Origin: Harmonia axyridis
Lineage: Eukaryota; Arthropoda; Insecta; Coleoptera; Coccinellidae
Assembly (NCBI RefSeq): GCF_914767665.1
Contig: NC_059504.1
Coordinates: 25,522,001-25,586,000, forward strand
Direction of reading: 5' to 3'
Length of the DNA: 64,000 bases
The notes under the pieces are model-generated. The model had not been told where the DNA came from and searched no databases. It was given only the letters and a program-made list of their open reading frames with translations. Position 1 is the first letter of the stretch, and each line of letters opens with the position of its first letter. The position numbers were made by a program, and so were the translations under genes. This document shows positions 9,636 to 21,629 of the stretch, piece after piece.

Positions 9636-11086
9636 TACAGGGTGTCCCGGGAAGAATGCGACAAATGAATACCATGAATTGAGGTGATCATGGAGGACCC
9701 GTATCAAGAGGTTTCAATCGCCTGAGTGCCTTCGTTTGGGATATACAGGGTGATGTTCATCTTATGAGTGAAATTTCACTGTTGAATAACTCTTCAACTA
9801 ATCGACCAAATAATTTCAAATTTTGAAGTTTTGTCGCCATTCACTATTGCCTTTCTTAAATATTTCTGAATTAGAGTAAATCAGATCCGGACTAGGAAAA
9901 TTTCAGACTTTTCCTATTTTCGTGAATATTGGATCACCCTTTACGTGAACATTATGATTTTTTTTCGTTTTCGTAACCACAAAGAATTAATTCATTATGA
10001 AAATTCTAAATCTCTACTTGACACGGTCATACAGGGTGATCAATAAACATTCCCCTGTGAGCGAAATTTTTTTAATTGAATAACTCTTCAATAAATCCAC
10101 CGAATAATTTCAAGTTTTGTCTCATTTTACTATCGGCTGCCTTCAATAATTCTGAAATCGAAAAATTTTAGCCTTTTTCTATTTTCGTGAGTATTGGATC
10201 ACCCTGTAAGTTAATATCTCAATTTTTTTCGTTTTCGTAAACACAAAGAATTAATTCATAATCAGAATTCTAAATTCTGATTGCTACTGTTATACAGGGT
10301 GACCAATAAACATTCCCTTTCGAAATAAATTTTCGAAATAATTCTATCGATAAATTCAAGATTTATCGAACTATGAAATTTCTTTCATAAGGGAATGTTT
10401 ATGCAATCAGAGTTCTAGAATTTTGATAAGGAATTAATTCTTTGTGGTTACGAAAACGAAAAAAATTATGATAATGACTTACAGTGTGATCCAATATTCA
10501 CGAAAATAGAAAACGTCTAAAATTTTCCTAGTCCGGACCTGATTTTTTCGATTTCAGAATTGATGAAGGAAGCCGATAGTAAAATATGACAAAACTTCAA
10601 AACTTGAAATTATTCGGTGGATTTATTGAAGAGTTATTGATCTAAAAAAATTTCACTCATAAGGGAATGTTTATTGATCACCCTGTATGACTGTGCGAAG
10701 TAGAGATTTAGAAATTTCATAATGAATTAATTTTTTGTGGTTACGAAAACGAAAAAAATCCAAATGTTCACGTACAGGGTGATCCAATATTCACGAAAAT
10801 AGGAAAAGTCTGAAATTTTCCTAGTCCGGATCTGATTTACTCGAATTCAGAAATATTGCAGAAAGGCGATAGTGAATGGCGACATAACTTCCAAATTGGA
10901 AAATATTCGGTCGATTAGTTAAAGAGTTATTCAACAGTGAAATTTCACTCATAAGATGAACATCACCCTGTCCTGTATATCCCAAACGAAGGCACGAAGG
11001 CGCTCAGGCGATTGAAGATACGGGTCCTCTATGATGACCTTTATTCATGGTATTCGTTTGTCGCATTCTTCCCGGGACACCCTGTA
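9636..11086. mobile_element. 1.45-kb foldback element, TACAGGGTG ends
   Basis: Starts TACAGGGTGTCCCGGGAAGA and ends with the complement, with TA on both outer sides. The two halves are complementary along almost their whole length, meeting at CGATAAATTCAAGATTTATCG (10348-10368). Each arm is itself built of about 260-290-bp direct repeats (left arm starts near 9735, 10030 and 10294). Each unit begins (A)TACAGGGTGAT and includes TATTTTCGTGA(A/G)TATTGGATCACCCT. No coding sequence. Such a structure moves only with enzymes supplied elsewhere. Confidence 0.85.
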
Positions 11087-11159
11087 TACACGGAATGTAC
11101 CTATGCATATTTTAGTGAAAACCACTACCGTTGAAAGAATTTTAACTAATCAGATTTTA

Positions 11160-11891
11160 TCGTGTAGTAATAATAGTAATAATTTATGAACGATGTCATA
11201 CATATACTCAATACCAACAAAGACATCTCTACGACCATAATTTGGATACCATCCCATGTAGGCATGGAATGAAATGAAGCTGCAGACCAATCCGCGAAAC
11301 AGGCACGATCCTCGGACCTTCCCATCACAAATTTTCAGTTGCACTCAGACCTAAAGGCGATAATTGAGTTGAAATCCCTTCAAGAGTCAAGACTGGCAAA
11401 CCAAATGGGATAGCAGCAATAACAAGCTACATACAATTCAACCTGAAATTGATTCCCCGATAAAAATCAGTCTCAATAGAAAATACCAAATTGTTATGAG
11501 GAGATTAGGAATATCATATACCAAGCTGACACACGGCTACTTGATGTCATCAAATGTACCTCCTATTTGCGATCACTGTTCTGACACCTTTTTAAGTGTA
11601 GAACACCTTCTATCTCGATGTCCACATTATGGTGAACTCCGTCGTCGAATAGGACTAAAAGATAATCTAAGAGAAAATCTCACTTCGATAACTCAAATCG
11701 AAGCATCAATTCAATTTCTGAAAGATTGTCAACTGTATAATCAAATTTGATTGTTATCATTTTAGGTCAATGTTTCCTTTTTTGTGAATTTTTTATGAAC
11801 TATGTTATTTGTTATGCCTAGTGGTTAAGTTGTACCTTGTGTCAATGGCCTAGCTGCTGAGACACGTTAATTTAAATAAAAAAAAAAAATT
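11160..11891 (+). pseudogene. 3' end of a LINE: RNase H remnant and C-terminal tail
   Basis: Around 11240-11310, with one frame change, the plus strand encodes IWIPSHVGMHGNE followed by AADQSAKQA, the end of the RNase H domain of I/Jockey-group non-LTR polyproteins. Downstream, 11496-11750 is open and encodes RLGISYTKLTHGYLMS, then CDHCSDTFLSVEHLLSRCPHY, the conserved cysteine/histidine tail that follows RNase H in these elements, and ends at TGA 11750. A 3' untranslated stretch ends in a poly(A) run at about 11879-11890. Everything upstream is missing, as usual for 5'-truncated LINE copies. The frameshift in RNase H makes it inactive. Confidence 0.75.
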
Positions 11892-12675
11892 TCTATAAAG
11901 AATTTTATTATTTGGAATTTATTTTGAAAATAAAATATTCGAAACAAGGTAGTTGAAATTATCTGCCAAAACATATTGTTTATAAGCCAGTGAGCAATAA
12001 TTTTTGATATTATTTGTTTTCAGTTCCCTTCCATTCATTAATTTCAACTGATCAATTTTTTTTGTGGCAAAAATTATAGTGCATCAAGTATTTTCCATTA
12101 AAATGTTTCATTTTCAATACCCCTCTGTCTAGGCAGCTGTATCATTTGAATCTTTTGACTTTTAATAATTGAAAACTACGCCATATCTGAAAATGGAACC
12201 ATACACGCTTCATAGACGTATTGAAATTGTTAAGGGCTTCTTTCCTCACTAGGTTCTCCAATGCAGGTTCATTTTTATTATGTGGGGAGTGCTTGATCGA
12301 TTTTTTCAATTGTTGAAGAAACATTTGTATGGCAGATGAAAATAAACGCAATAATTTTCACAAAAAAAAAATTTTTTTCATATGACTTGAAAAGTTGTTC
12401 AATGGTATCCTAATAACTTCAATGATGAACAATGACAAATGTTTCCATTATGATGGAATTACCAATTTTTTTTTTTAATACTACTGCAAGCAAATTGTCA
12501 TTTATCGCTTTCTTATTCGGTAATATTTCCATTTATCGCTATTCGGAACTTTTGAATTAAAATACACGAGAATGTATATTTTTTTTCGAAAAACTGGATT
12601 GAATGTATTTTTTCATCAAAATGAAAAAAAATTAAAAATTCATCATTGAAATAAAATTTAGAAAATAAATATATT
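11892..12675. other. no recognised gene
   Basis: AT-rich with homopolymer runs. Near 12195 the plus strand reads MEPYTLHRRIEIVK, like the start of the helix-turn-helix of mariner-type transposases, but it stops soon after. The reverse strand has a 69-codon open frame with no recognisable content. Confidence 0.35.
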
Positions 12676-13023
12676 CAGGGCGCCCTGGCAAAATAACATT
12701 TCGCCGCCCTGCTTTGCCTAATTTATAGAAATTTTCTTCAAAGGATCCTCTGTTATTCCTCTCAAGCATCTTTTCAATTTCATATGAAATCGTATTTTTC
12801 AATTCAAAATCATCTTGACAAATTTATCAAACAACGTTTTTTCGATTTCATCAGAAAACGTTCGCATTTTTTGAAAGTACGACGCTCTATTTATAACTCT
12901 ATAGTGAAAAGACGACATAGTTCTTAAAGGTGCAAAAAGTCTTGTTTTATTTACTGACTTTGCGTCTTTACAATTTGGCGCCCCGTCAAAATGTTCGGTA
13001 TGCCGCTCCTGGTGGCGGCACTG
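12676..13023. mobile_element. hAT-type miniature element, 348 bp
   Basis: Ends CAGGGCGCC... and ...GGCGGCACTG with flanking 8-mers AATATATT and AATACATT (seven of eight identical), the size expected for hAT. The GC-rich ends (GGCGCC, GCCGCC) around an AT-rich core resemble those of 41151-41871. Confidence 0.6.
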
Positions 13024-13137
13024 AATACATTGTTATTATTATTAAATAATTGACATACGATTGGGATACAATATCCAAAGTAATCAAAAAACAAAAACTA
13101 TAAATTTTTTGTGTTTATTGTGAGTTTATTCTGTATA

Positions 13138-14438
13138 CACTGATCAACAATTGCTAGGGATCACTTATGAACTTCTCTTCATTTGTATTTTTTTCAAGTT
13201 ATCTCGTGAATATCTGTACATTATATGTTCTCTAAGGAAAAAGTAAGATGATTTGAGTTAATTATATCAAAGTCTTCCTCACTTCATCACAAAATCGATT
13301 ATTATCTGTAGGCTGTTACAGGTGGAGTGAAAAGCAATGTGATATTTGTTATTAAATCTGTTTTTTCTCTCGTTCAAACACATAAGGTGACAATCCCACT
13401 TACCCGGCGTCGCGGCTTAATAGATCACTGAGAGTTGCAACAGGAGTTCTAATTTCGAACCAGACTGTAAGACGACGACTACATGTTCGTGGTTTGAGAG
13501 CACGTAGGAGGGTACAACATCCCCGTTTGAATAGGGAACACCGGGTTCATCGACGGCAATGGGCTGAGGAGCACCGCAATTGGACACTTGAAGATTGGAG
13601 CCAATGTTTATTTACGGATGAGTCTAGATTTCGTTTGGTCAACTCCGATGGACGTATTCTTGCTTGGAGGGAAAGAGGTCGAAGGTATGCAGAACAGTTT
13701 ATGGTACCCACAACAGCTTTTGGCGCAGGTTCTATATGTGTATGGGGAGGCATTTGTTTGAACCAACGCACAGAGTTGGTTGTTCTGTAGAACACCACCA
13801 TGACCAGCCAGAGATATCACGATAGGATTATTGAACCCATAATTGTTCCATTTGCGGCTGCCGTGGGTGAGAATTTCATTTTAATTGACGATAATGCCCG
13901 TCCACACCGTAGTCGTCTGGTTAATGAAGCGCTAGAAACTCATGCTATTGATAGGATGGACTGGCCAGCTCGCTCTCCAGACATGAATTGCATCGAACAT
14001 GTCTGGTCTGAGATGTCTAGATAATTGTCAACCTTAGAACAACCGATCAATAACCTGGAGGACCTTTCTAACACTTTACGGGATATTTGGACGAATTTGC
14101 CTCAAAATTTTATAAATCGTTTGATCGAAGGTATGCCTCGTAGGGTAGAATGCTTGAGACGAGCTCGAGGGGGACCAACTAGGTACTAGCTTAACTGAAA
14201 CTTCAGCCTTCTTGTGGTTTCATCATAAAATTTTTATGTTATTCAAACACAGAATTATGAGTGTTCCTAATAAAGTCTTTTTTTCTCTCCAACTTTCCAT
14301 TTTTTCATTCTTTTCTCAAGTGAACCATATTATCAACTGAAAATACTCTGATATCTGACTAAATTTATAATCTTGGATCGAATATTTCAGAAATAAATTT
14401 AGAACAAGTAAGTGATCCCTATCAATTGTTGAGCAGTG
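13138..14438 (+). mobile_element. Tc1-like transposon, 1.3 kb, inactive
   Basis: Terminal inverted repeats of 30 bp (CACTGATCAACAATTGCTAG... at 13138-13167 and its complement at 14409-14438, two mismatches), flanked by TA on both sides, the target of the Tc1/mariner superfamily. It contains one transposase pseudogene (13410-14189) on the plus strand. The total length is slightly short of a full 1.6-kb Tc1 element because the N-terminal part of the gene is missing. Confidence 0.9.
13410..14189 (+). pseudogene. Tc1-like transposase (DD34E) with two in-frame stops
   Basis: One continuous frame from about 13410 to TAG 14187-14189, broken by TAG at 13788 and TAA at 14022. Seen in order: the end of the second helix-turn-helix (ISNQTVRRRLHVRGL), LFTDESRF with the first catalytic Asp, the GSICVWGGI strand, ILIDDNARPH with the second Asp, and SPDMNCIEHVW with the Glu. 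There are 34 residues between the second Asp and the Glu, so DD34E. The enzyme would cut the element out and paste it at TA. About 260 codons remain of roughly 340 in the family; the first DNA-binding helix domain is lost. Both stops are explained by single C-to-T changes of glutamine codons. Confidence 0.88.
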
Positions 14439-14589
14439 TAAATACTGCTATACGAAGGTATCTTTAAGAATTGAAATAATCGATCAAACGATCAAAATGA
14501 ATCTGCACTGAAGAAACTAGTAAAAAAAAAAGTGTCCGGGGTGAAATCCTGTTAAGAGTTTAAAATTCACAACAAAAATTGTTACAATT

Positions 14590-15297
14590 TTGTAGTCACA
14601 GTTCACAAAACCAAAGCATTTTTGGGTCGTCATAAAGCCACCTTCTCGACCGGCAATAGTGAAACAGGATGAAAAATTTGTGGTCTTGAGACAAGATAAT
14701 AACCTGAAGAATCGAAACAGTGTTCTTCGCTCAAGAAAAACTGATAACATTTTTGACGAAAACCCAGGTTTGTCAATTCTCCGTCGATCATGATGGGAAT
14801 AAGGCATTCCTAAAACGATATAATACACTAAAGCTGGTCAATCACCAGCAACGTCGAATCTTTGCTAATTGGGTAGTTACTTGGAATGCCTCAAAATAAT
14901 CTGGATTTTCATCGGAAAGTCATTTATAATTATGATATCCGTATTCACCTAGAAGGCTACGTTTATAAGCAAAATTGTCGAATTTGAGGCTCGAAAAATT
15001 CAAGAAGCATTATTGAAACGTCTTTCCATCCCAAACGTGTCACTCTTTGGTATAGTTTTTGAGCTAGTGATGTTATTGTTATTTTTTTATTCGAAAATGA
15101 GACTAGTGCAACTGTTATGGTGGATGGATTGCGGTACTGAGCTGTGATCGATGATTTTTTTATGACTGGAATTGAAAGATATTGATGTGGACGTCGTTTA
15201 TTTATGAAAAAATTTAGCAATCGCAATTTTAAATAGTCTCCTGGCCGTGCTATTTCTCGAAGAGTTTTCACGATAAGTCTCTGAGATTTTGCCACTT
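14590..15297 (+). pseudogene. fossil mariner-type transposase
   Basis: No long frame survives, but conceptual translation across several frames gives, in order, DENPGLSI, GIPKT, NHQQRRIFANWV, HLEGYVYKQNCRI, FHPKRVTLWY, VMVDGLRYRAVIDDFF and a remnant of the D-rich C-terminal region. The same blocks in the same order are in the better preserved relative at 40202-41025 (LNGYFNKQNCSIW, LHPEKLTVWCALWAGG, VTVNSDRYRAMITNF). I infer one ancient copy of the same IS630-Tc1-mariner family. The minus-strand open frames over this region are shadows of it. Confidence 0.6.
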
Positions 15298-15320
15298 AAC
15301 ACCAATGCTTCATAATCAAT

Positions 15321-18176
15321 TCAATAATGAATCAGAATGTAATTAAAAACAAATCAGGAGCTCATTGAAAACGAATCAAAATATCAATGAAAACAAACCC
15401 AAAGCTCATTAAAAACTAATGGAAGAGTCATCAAAAACAAATCAAATGCTCATTAAAAATGAATCAGAATGTCATTGAAAACAGATCAGAAGCTCATTAA
15501 GAACTTATCAAAAAGTCACTAAAAACAAATCAGATGCCCATTGAAAACGAATGTCATTGAAAACAAACCAAAGGCTCATTAAAAATTAATCGGAAGTCAT
15601 TAAAAACAAATCAGAAGCTCATTGAAAACAAATCAAAATGTAATTAAAAACACAACAGAAGCTCATTTAGAACGAATCAAAATGTCATCAAACACAAAAC
15701 AGAAACTAATTAAAATCTAATCAAGGTGTGATTAAAAGCAAATCATACGCAAATTGAAAACAAATCAAAATGTCATTAGCAGCAAATCAGAAGCTCATTG
15801 GAAACAAATCAGAAACCCATTGAAAACTAATCAAAAACATTACAAAAGCTCATTCAGAACGAATCAAAATGTCATTGAACACAAATCAAAAGCTCATTAA
15901 AAACGAATCAGAATTTCATTGACAACAAATCAAAAAGTCATTGAAAAAAATCAAAAGCTCATTGAGATCGAAACAGAATGTCATTAAGAGCAAATCGGAA
16001 ACTCATTGAAAACGAATCAAAAAGACATTAAAAACAAACCAAAGGCTCATCAGAAATGAATCAGTATTTCATTAAATACAATTCAGAAACTCTTCAAAAA
16101 CAAATCAAAATGTCATTCAAAACAAATCAGAAGCTCATTGAGAACAAATGAAAAGTTCATTAAAAACTAAGCATACCGTCATTGAAAACATATCAAAAGA
16201 TCATTGAGAACCAATGAAAATGACAATCAGAACAAATCGAAAGCACATTATTAACGAATCAAAAAGCAATTAAAAACACATCAATAGCTCATTGAAAACG
16301 AATCGAAAGCTGATTGGAAATAAATCAAAATGTCATTAAAAACAAATCAGAAACTCAACGGAAACTCATCATAATGTCAATAAAAACAAATTAAAAGCTC
16401 TTAAGAAATGAATCAGAATGTCATTAAAATTAAAACGGAAACTCATTACAAACTAATCAAAATTACATTGGGAACAAACCAAAAGCTTAAAAAATACTAA
16501 TCGAAAAGTCATCAAAAATGAATCAAATGCTCATTAATAATGAATCAGAATGTCATTGAAAACAAATAAGAATCTCATCGAAAACGAATCAAAAAGTCAT
16601 TGAAAACAAACCAAATGCTCATCAAAAACTGATAAAAAGTCATTGAAAACAAATCGAATGCTCATTAAATATGAATCAGAATGTCATTGAAAACAGATCA
16701 GAAGCTCATTGAGAACTTATCGAAATGTCATTAAAAACAAATCAGATGCTCATTGAAAACAAACCAAAGACTCATTAAAAATTAATCGGAAGTCATTAAA
16801 AACACAACAGAAGCTCATTTAGAACGAAGCAAAATGTCATCAAAAACAAATCAGAAACTAATTAAAATCTAATCAAGATGTGATTAAAAGCAAATCATAC
16901 GCAAATTGAAAACAAATCAAAATGTCATTAGCAGCAAATCAGAAGCTCATTGGAAACAAATCAGAAACCCATTGAAAACCAATCAAAAACATTACAAAAG
17001 CTCTTTCAGAATGAATCAAAATGTCATTGAACACAAATCAAAAGCTCATCAAAAACGAATCAGAATTTCATTGAAAACAAATCAAAAAGTTATTAAAAAA
17101 AATCAGAAGCTCATTGAGATCGAAACAGAATGTCATTAAGAGCAGATCAGAAACTCATTGAAAACGAATCAAAAAGACATTAAAAACAAACCAAAAGCTC
17201 ATCAGAAATGAATCAGTATTTCATTGAATACAATTCAGAAACTCTTCAAAAACAAATCAAAATGTCATTCAAAACAAATCAGAAGCTCATTGAGAACAAA
17301 TCAAAAGTTCATTTAAAACGTAGCATACCGCCATTGATAACAAATCAAAAGATCATTAAGAACCAATGAAAATAACAATCAGAACAAATCGAAAGCACAT
17401 CATTAACGAATCAAAAAGTCATTAAAAAAACATCAAAAGCTCATCTAAAACGAATCGAAAGCTGATTGGAAATAAATCGGAATGGCATATCAAAAACTCA
17501 ACGAAAACTAATCATAATGTCAGTAAAAATAAATCAAAAGCTCATTAATAATGAATCAGAATGTCATTAAAAACAAATAAGAATCTCATTGAAAACGAAT
17601 CAAAAAGTCATTGAAAACAAACCAAAAGCTCATTGAAAACTAATAAAAAAGTCATTAAAAACAAATCAGAAGCTCTTTGAAAACTAATTAAAACACAACA
17701 AAAGTTCAGTAGAACGAAACAAAATGTCATCAAAAACAAATCAAAAGAAAACGAATCGAAATCTCATTGAAAACAAATCAAAAGCTCGTTAGAACTATGC
17801 AGGATGTAATTGAAAACATATCAAAAGCTCATTTAAAACAAATCGAAACCTAATTGAAAGCAAATCAAAAGCTTGTTAAAACCCAATCAGCAAGTCATTG
17901 AAGAAAAATCAAGAGCTCATTAAAAATGAATTAAAATGTCATCCAAAACAAATCACAACTTCATTGAAACCTAATCAAAATGTCATTGAAAACGAACCAT
18001 AAGCTCATTAAAAACTAATTTAAAAGTCATTAAAAACCAATCAAAATGTCATTAAAAAAGAATCAGAAGTTCATTAAAAACCGATCAATATGTCATTGAA
18101 AACAGATCAAAAGCTCATTGAAATCGAATGAGAATTTCATTGAAAACAAAACAGAAACTCATTAACAACAAATCAT
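15321..18176. repeat. 2.85-kb tandem array of 22-bp units
   Basis: About 130 units of the form TCATTGAAAACAAATCAAAA(G/T)(C/G), many alternating between an 'AGCTCATTGAAAAC' and an 'ATGTCATTAAAAAC' type, giving a 44-bp rhythm. A longer period is superimposed: the unusual word AATCATACGCAAATTG occurs at 15741 and 16893, and GCTGATTGGAAA at 16309 and 17461, both exactly 1152 bp apart; other anchors are 1212 bp apart because of an indel. Open frames inside it, such as 16906-17139 with repeated NQK-type residues, are by-products of the repeat. The array behaves like a satellite with higher-order structure. Confidence 0.92.
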
Positions 18177-18519
18177 GAAGGGCTTAAAGATGGAATTTGT
18201 GAAGTTTGCAAGGACATACAACCTAACAACCGCGAATGTGCGAATTGGTCATGAAAATTCTCATAAAATGAATATGGTGCTGGAACCGTAGCGGTGGCGG
18301 CCATTTGACTTTTTTCCATCATCAATGGAATACCTTCCTCTTTCCAATTAAAGAAATATCCACTGATTCCTTCTAAGATATACTCAATTTTATTCTATCA
18401 AAATTAATACACTTATTGGAAAACCTTTTACATAAAAAATTTATACTTATTTTAATAAATAGTGTGATGATTTTACTATTCGGAATTTATATCGAGGAAA
18501 AAATTTCCGAAACTCAAAT

Positions 18520-21052
18520 GTAAAAAATTTGTTTTTCAAAACATATTGTTCTGATTCTCTCTCAGTGAATAGACCACCTGGTGGAGGTATGGATTTATTC
18601 TTTGATTTGATGGAGAATATTCTATTTGAGAAAATTGTACCTAATAGTATAATCTTTATAGTAGGTGATTTTAATATTGAAACGAAAGATGAAAACAATT
18701 TTAAAATAGATTATTCACACTATTCAATAATTTTTCAATAAGGGCTCAGATTGATGAGTACCTATACTCATGTTGTTCAGACAACATATTCACTAACTTC
18801 TCTAGCGTAATATCAGCAGAGGTTTCAGAATACTATATTTCTGACCACATGGCTCAAAAAGTTTGTTTTCGTATTAGTAATAGAGTCGAAACTGAGATTG
18901 TTCGGAAACGGTTCATTAATGAGAGCAATAAAACAATTTTCATGCATAAGCTCGAAGAACAAACTTGGGATAATGTGTATCTCATTGCCGAACATGATGT
19001 AAATGAACAATGGCATGTTTTTATTGATCAATTTTTGAATTTGTTCAATGAATGTTTTCCATCCACACCAGTGTATAAAAATCGTAAAATTATTAAGAAA
19101 AATGATAATATAGAAAGTATGAAGCAACAATAAGATACTCTGATTTGATGTTTCATTTAAAATACGATATAATCAATGTAAAAGAGAGTATGATGAATTC
19201 TTGAAGTTAGGAAAACGCGAATCATATGATGAAAGAATCGGAAAATCTGACTGCAAAATAAAATCTATGTGGGCTATTTGTAAGGAATTAACAGGAAAGA
19301 ACATAACGCATGAACAGACTTTTTGTGAAGATCCATTAAAGTTAGCTAATGATTTCAATAAATACCTAGTGAAAGTTATTCAAGGTATTCAAATAGGTCG
19401 GGAAGATACCCCTTTTGTTAATATCATCCCAGAAAATGATAGGTCAATGTTTCTGAAACCTGTAAGTGTTGCTGAGTTGGTTGGATTACCGAATCATTTG
19501 AAAAATAAACACTGCAGTGGTTATGATGATATACCAGTTAGTATCGTTAAATCATCAAGTTATTTCCACTATACTCTGTTATATATTGAATAACTCAATG
19601 AAATTCTCAATCTTCCCAAATAAGTTGAAGCATGCTCGGATAAAACCACTTTCCAAAAAGGGTGATCCAAATGATCTTGACAATTATATACCAATAAGTT
19701 TATTACCCGCTTTTTCCAGAATTTTTGAATTAGTGATGTGTTCAAGACTGCTCAGTTTTATGAATAAGCGTAACCTTTTTTCCCAATGTCAGCATGGATA
19801 TTTGCGAGGAAGATCGACTCATACTGCTATTTATCAGTTCATAAATGCAATTATAGATCATTCAGAAAACAAAAATTTAGCTTTGGGTCTTTTTATAGAT
19901 CTGAAAAAGGCTTATGATTGTGTGAATCATAATATTTTACTGCAGAAACTTGAAAGGTATGGTGTTAGGGGTAGGGCTAATGATTGGATACGGTCGTTCC
20001 TCTCAGATAGGTGTCAACAGATTGTTGTTGATGTTAAATCTGAAGTTTTTTTTATTGATGTGGGTATAGCTCAGGGTAGTCTTGCCGGACCTATTCTGTC
20101 TATAATCTACATAAATGATTTGCCATTGTCATTGAATAAATATCTCATCACTAATTACGTTGATAACACCAACATTTTATTACATGGAAATAGTTCCAAT
20201 TAAATAATTGCTACAATGAGGTGGATAGTTGGTTTTCTATGAATAGGCTAGTGATAAATATGTCAAAAACAAGTATGGTGTTCTTTCGTACTAAACAATC
20301 ACAAACATCTACACCAAGCAGTATTACTATGAAAATAATATAATAGAACCTGTATCAAGTACAAAATTCCTAGGCATACAAATAGATGAATTTCTGAATT
20401 GGGAGATACATATAAATAAACTTTGTTTGATTAGCCAGTGTTGGTTATGGAATTTGGGTTGTCGCTCAGAATGAGGGTACTTTGAAAATTTTATATCATG
20501 CGAATTGTGAATCGATCATTAGATTTGGAATCATTTTCTGGGGTGGCAACTCAAGAGTCCAATCAATATTCATAGCTCAGAAAAGAATGATTAGAACTAT
20601 ATGCAGAATGAAGTACAGGGATTCATGCAGAGGTAAATTCAGAAATATGAATATAATGACGGTATATGTTTTGTATATTTATGAATGTTTGTTGTTCGTT
20701 TTTAAAAATAGAGATAAGTTTGATATGGGAGTCAGTCATAATCATAACACAAGAACTCAAGATTTATTGTATCCTTATCATAGATTAATCTTGAGTGAAA
20801 AATGGTCCTTATTATATGCGTATCAAAATATTCAAGAGACTACCTAATTATAGTAAATGATGTGATAGTTTATATAGATTCAAGGAAATTGTTAAGAGAA
20901 TGTCAATTCATTTGGAACCTTACAATTATGGGGATTATTTTGTTTTTGAAAACTTGTTGATTTGAGTTCTTTATTCTGACGTCATTTCATCTTTTATGTA
21001 GCTTATGTTGTGTAAAACTTGAAATAAAGAAAATAATCTATCTATCTATCCC
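18520..21052 (+). pseudogene. LINE (Jockey/CR1 group), endonuclease plus reverse transcriptase, decayed
   Basis: Pieces in at least three frames, all in the expected order. 18529-18741 holds the apurinic-type endonuclease signature RPPGGGMDLF and IFIVGDFNIETKD. Near 18830 follows ISDH. 18849-19593 is the linker, with HCSGYDDIP starting the reverse transcriptase. 19517-20203 holds ARIKPLSKKGD, NYIPISLLPAFSRIFE, LFIDLKKAYDCVNH, GIAQGSLAGPIL and NYVDNTNILLHG. 20482-20847 holds the C-terminal tail with HNHNTRTQDLLYPYHR. The catalytic YADD box has become YVDN. The 3' end is an ATCT microsatellite (about 21037-21052). The 5' part of the endonuclease is missing. The enzyme would nick target DNA and reverse transcribe its own RNA; this copy is dead. 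Confidence 0.85.
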
Positions 21053-21585
21053 TTTCTAACGACAGTTCTTGCAATTATTCCCTATCAGTTTACTTCCATG
21101 AATGCCTGACCTATCTTTTCCAATTATGAATAAATAATTCATTGGAATTTGAGCAAAAAATAATATTGCTCGAGCTATTTTCATTCTGGAAATTTGAAGA
21201 ATTTGCAACTCAAATGAATCAACCGAATATTTTCCCTTTCTTTCAGAAAATTGTTTACATACAGCATTAGATATTATTCGCGAATTACAGATTTTTTTTC
21301 GATTTCTTCAAGATCCTCCCATCATTGTTAGATAACAGAAACGAGTCAAATTGGGTCCAGAAGGATCGACCCACTGAAGAAGAATTTGAGATCAAACTAT
21401 CCTTCCGTTCGTCGGGCCGACTGCCTTGCACATGATAACTCTTGAACGGAATTTGCTAGACTTGAAATTTTCATGGTAGTTTCCCAGTTAAGTTTGTTAA
21501 TGTGCCAAATATGGTTCTTAAGTTTTACCCAAATGTTTTTTTTTTTTCATTTGAATTAAAAAATCATTCACGAAATAGTTCCTAA
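21053..21585. other. no recognised gene
   Basis: Unique-looking AT-rich spacer between two LINE remnants; no open frame or repeat of note. Confidence 0.5.
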
Positions 21586-21629
21586 ATGATATATTGGTGG
21601 AAAAATTTCATCTTTATAAATTGTTCGAC

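Noticed and set aside
12142..12351. 69-codon minus-strand open frame rich in Lys and Phe
   Set aside because: The plus strand shows a possible transposase helix-turn-helix start here and neither reading is sustained.
14517..15295. Two minus-strand open frames of 103 and 110 codons
   Set aside because: The plus strand holds a transposase fossil with ordered motifs over the same interval; the minus frames are shadows.
16906..17139. 77-codon open frame in the satellite
   Set aside because: Its repetitive Asn/Gln/Lys product follows directly from the 22-bp repeat; no start context or conservation.
15321..18176. CRISPR-like array of short repeats
   Set aside because: Units are contiguous and diverged with no unique spacers, the setting is a eukaryotic TE-rich genome, and no cas genes exist.
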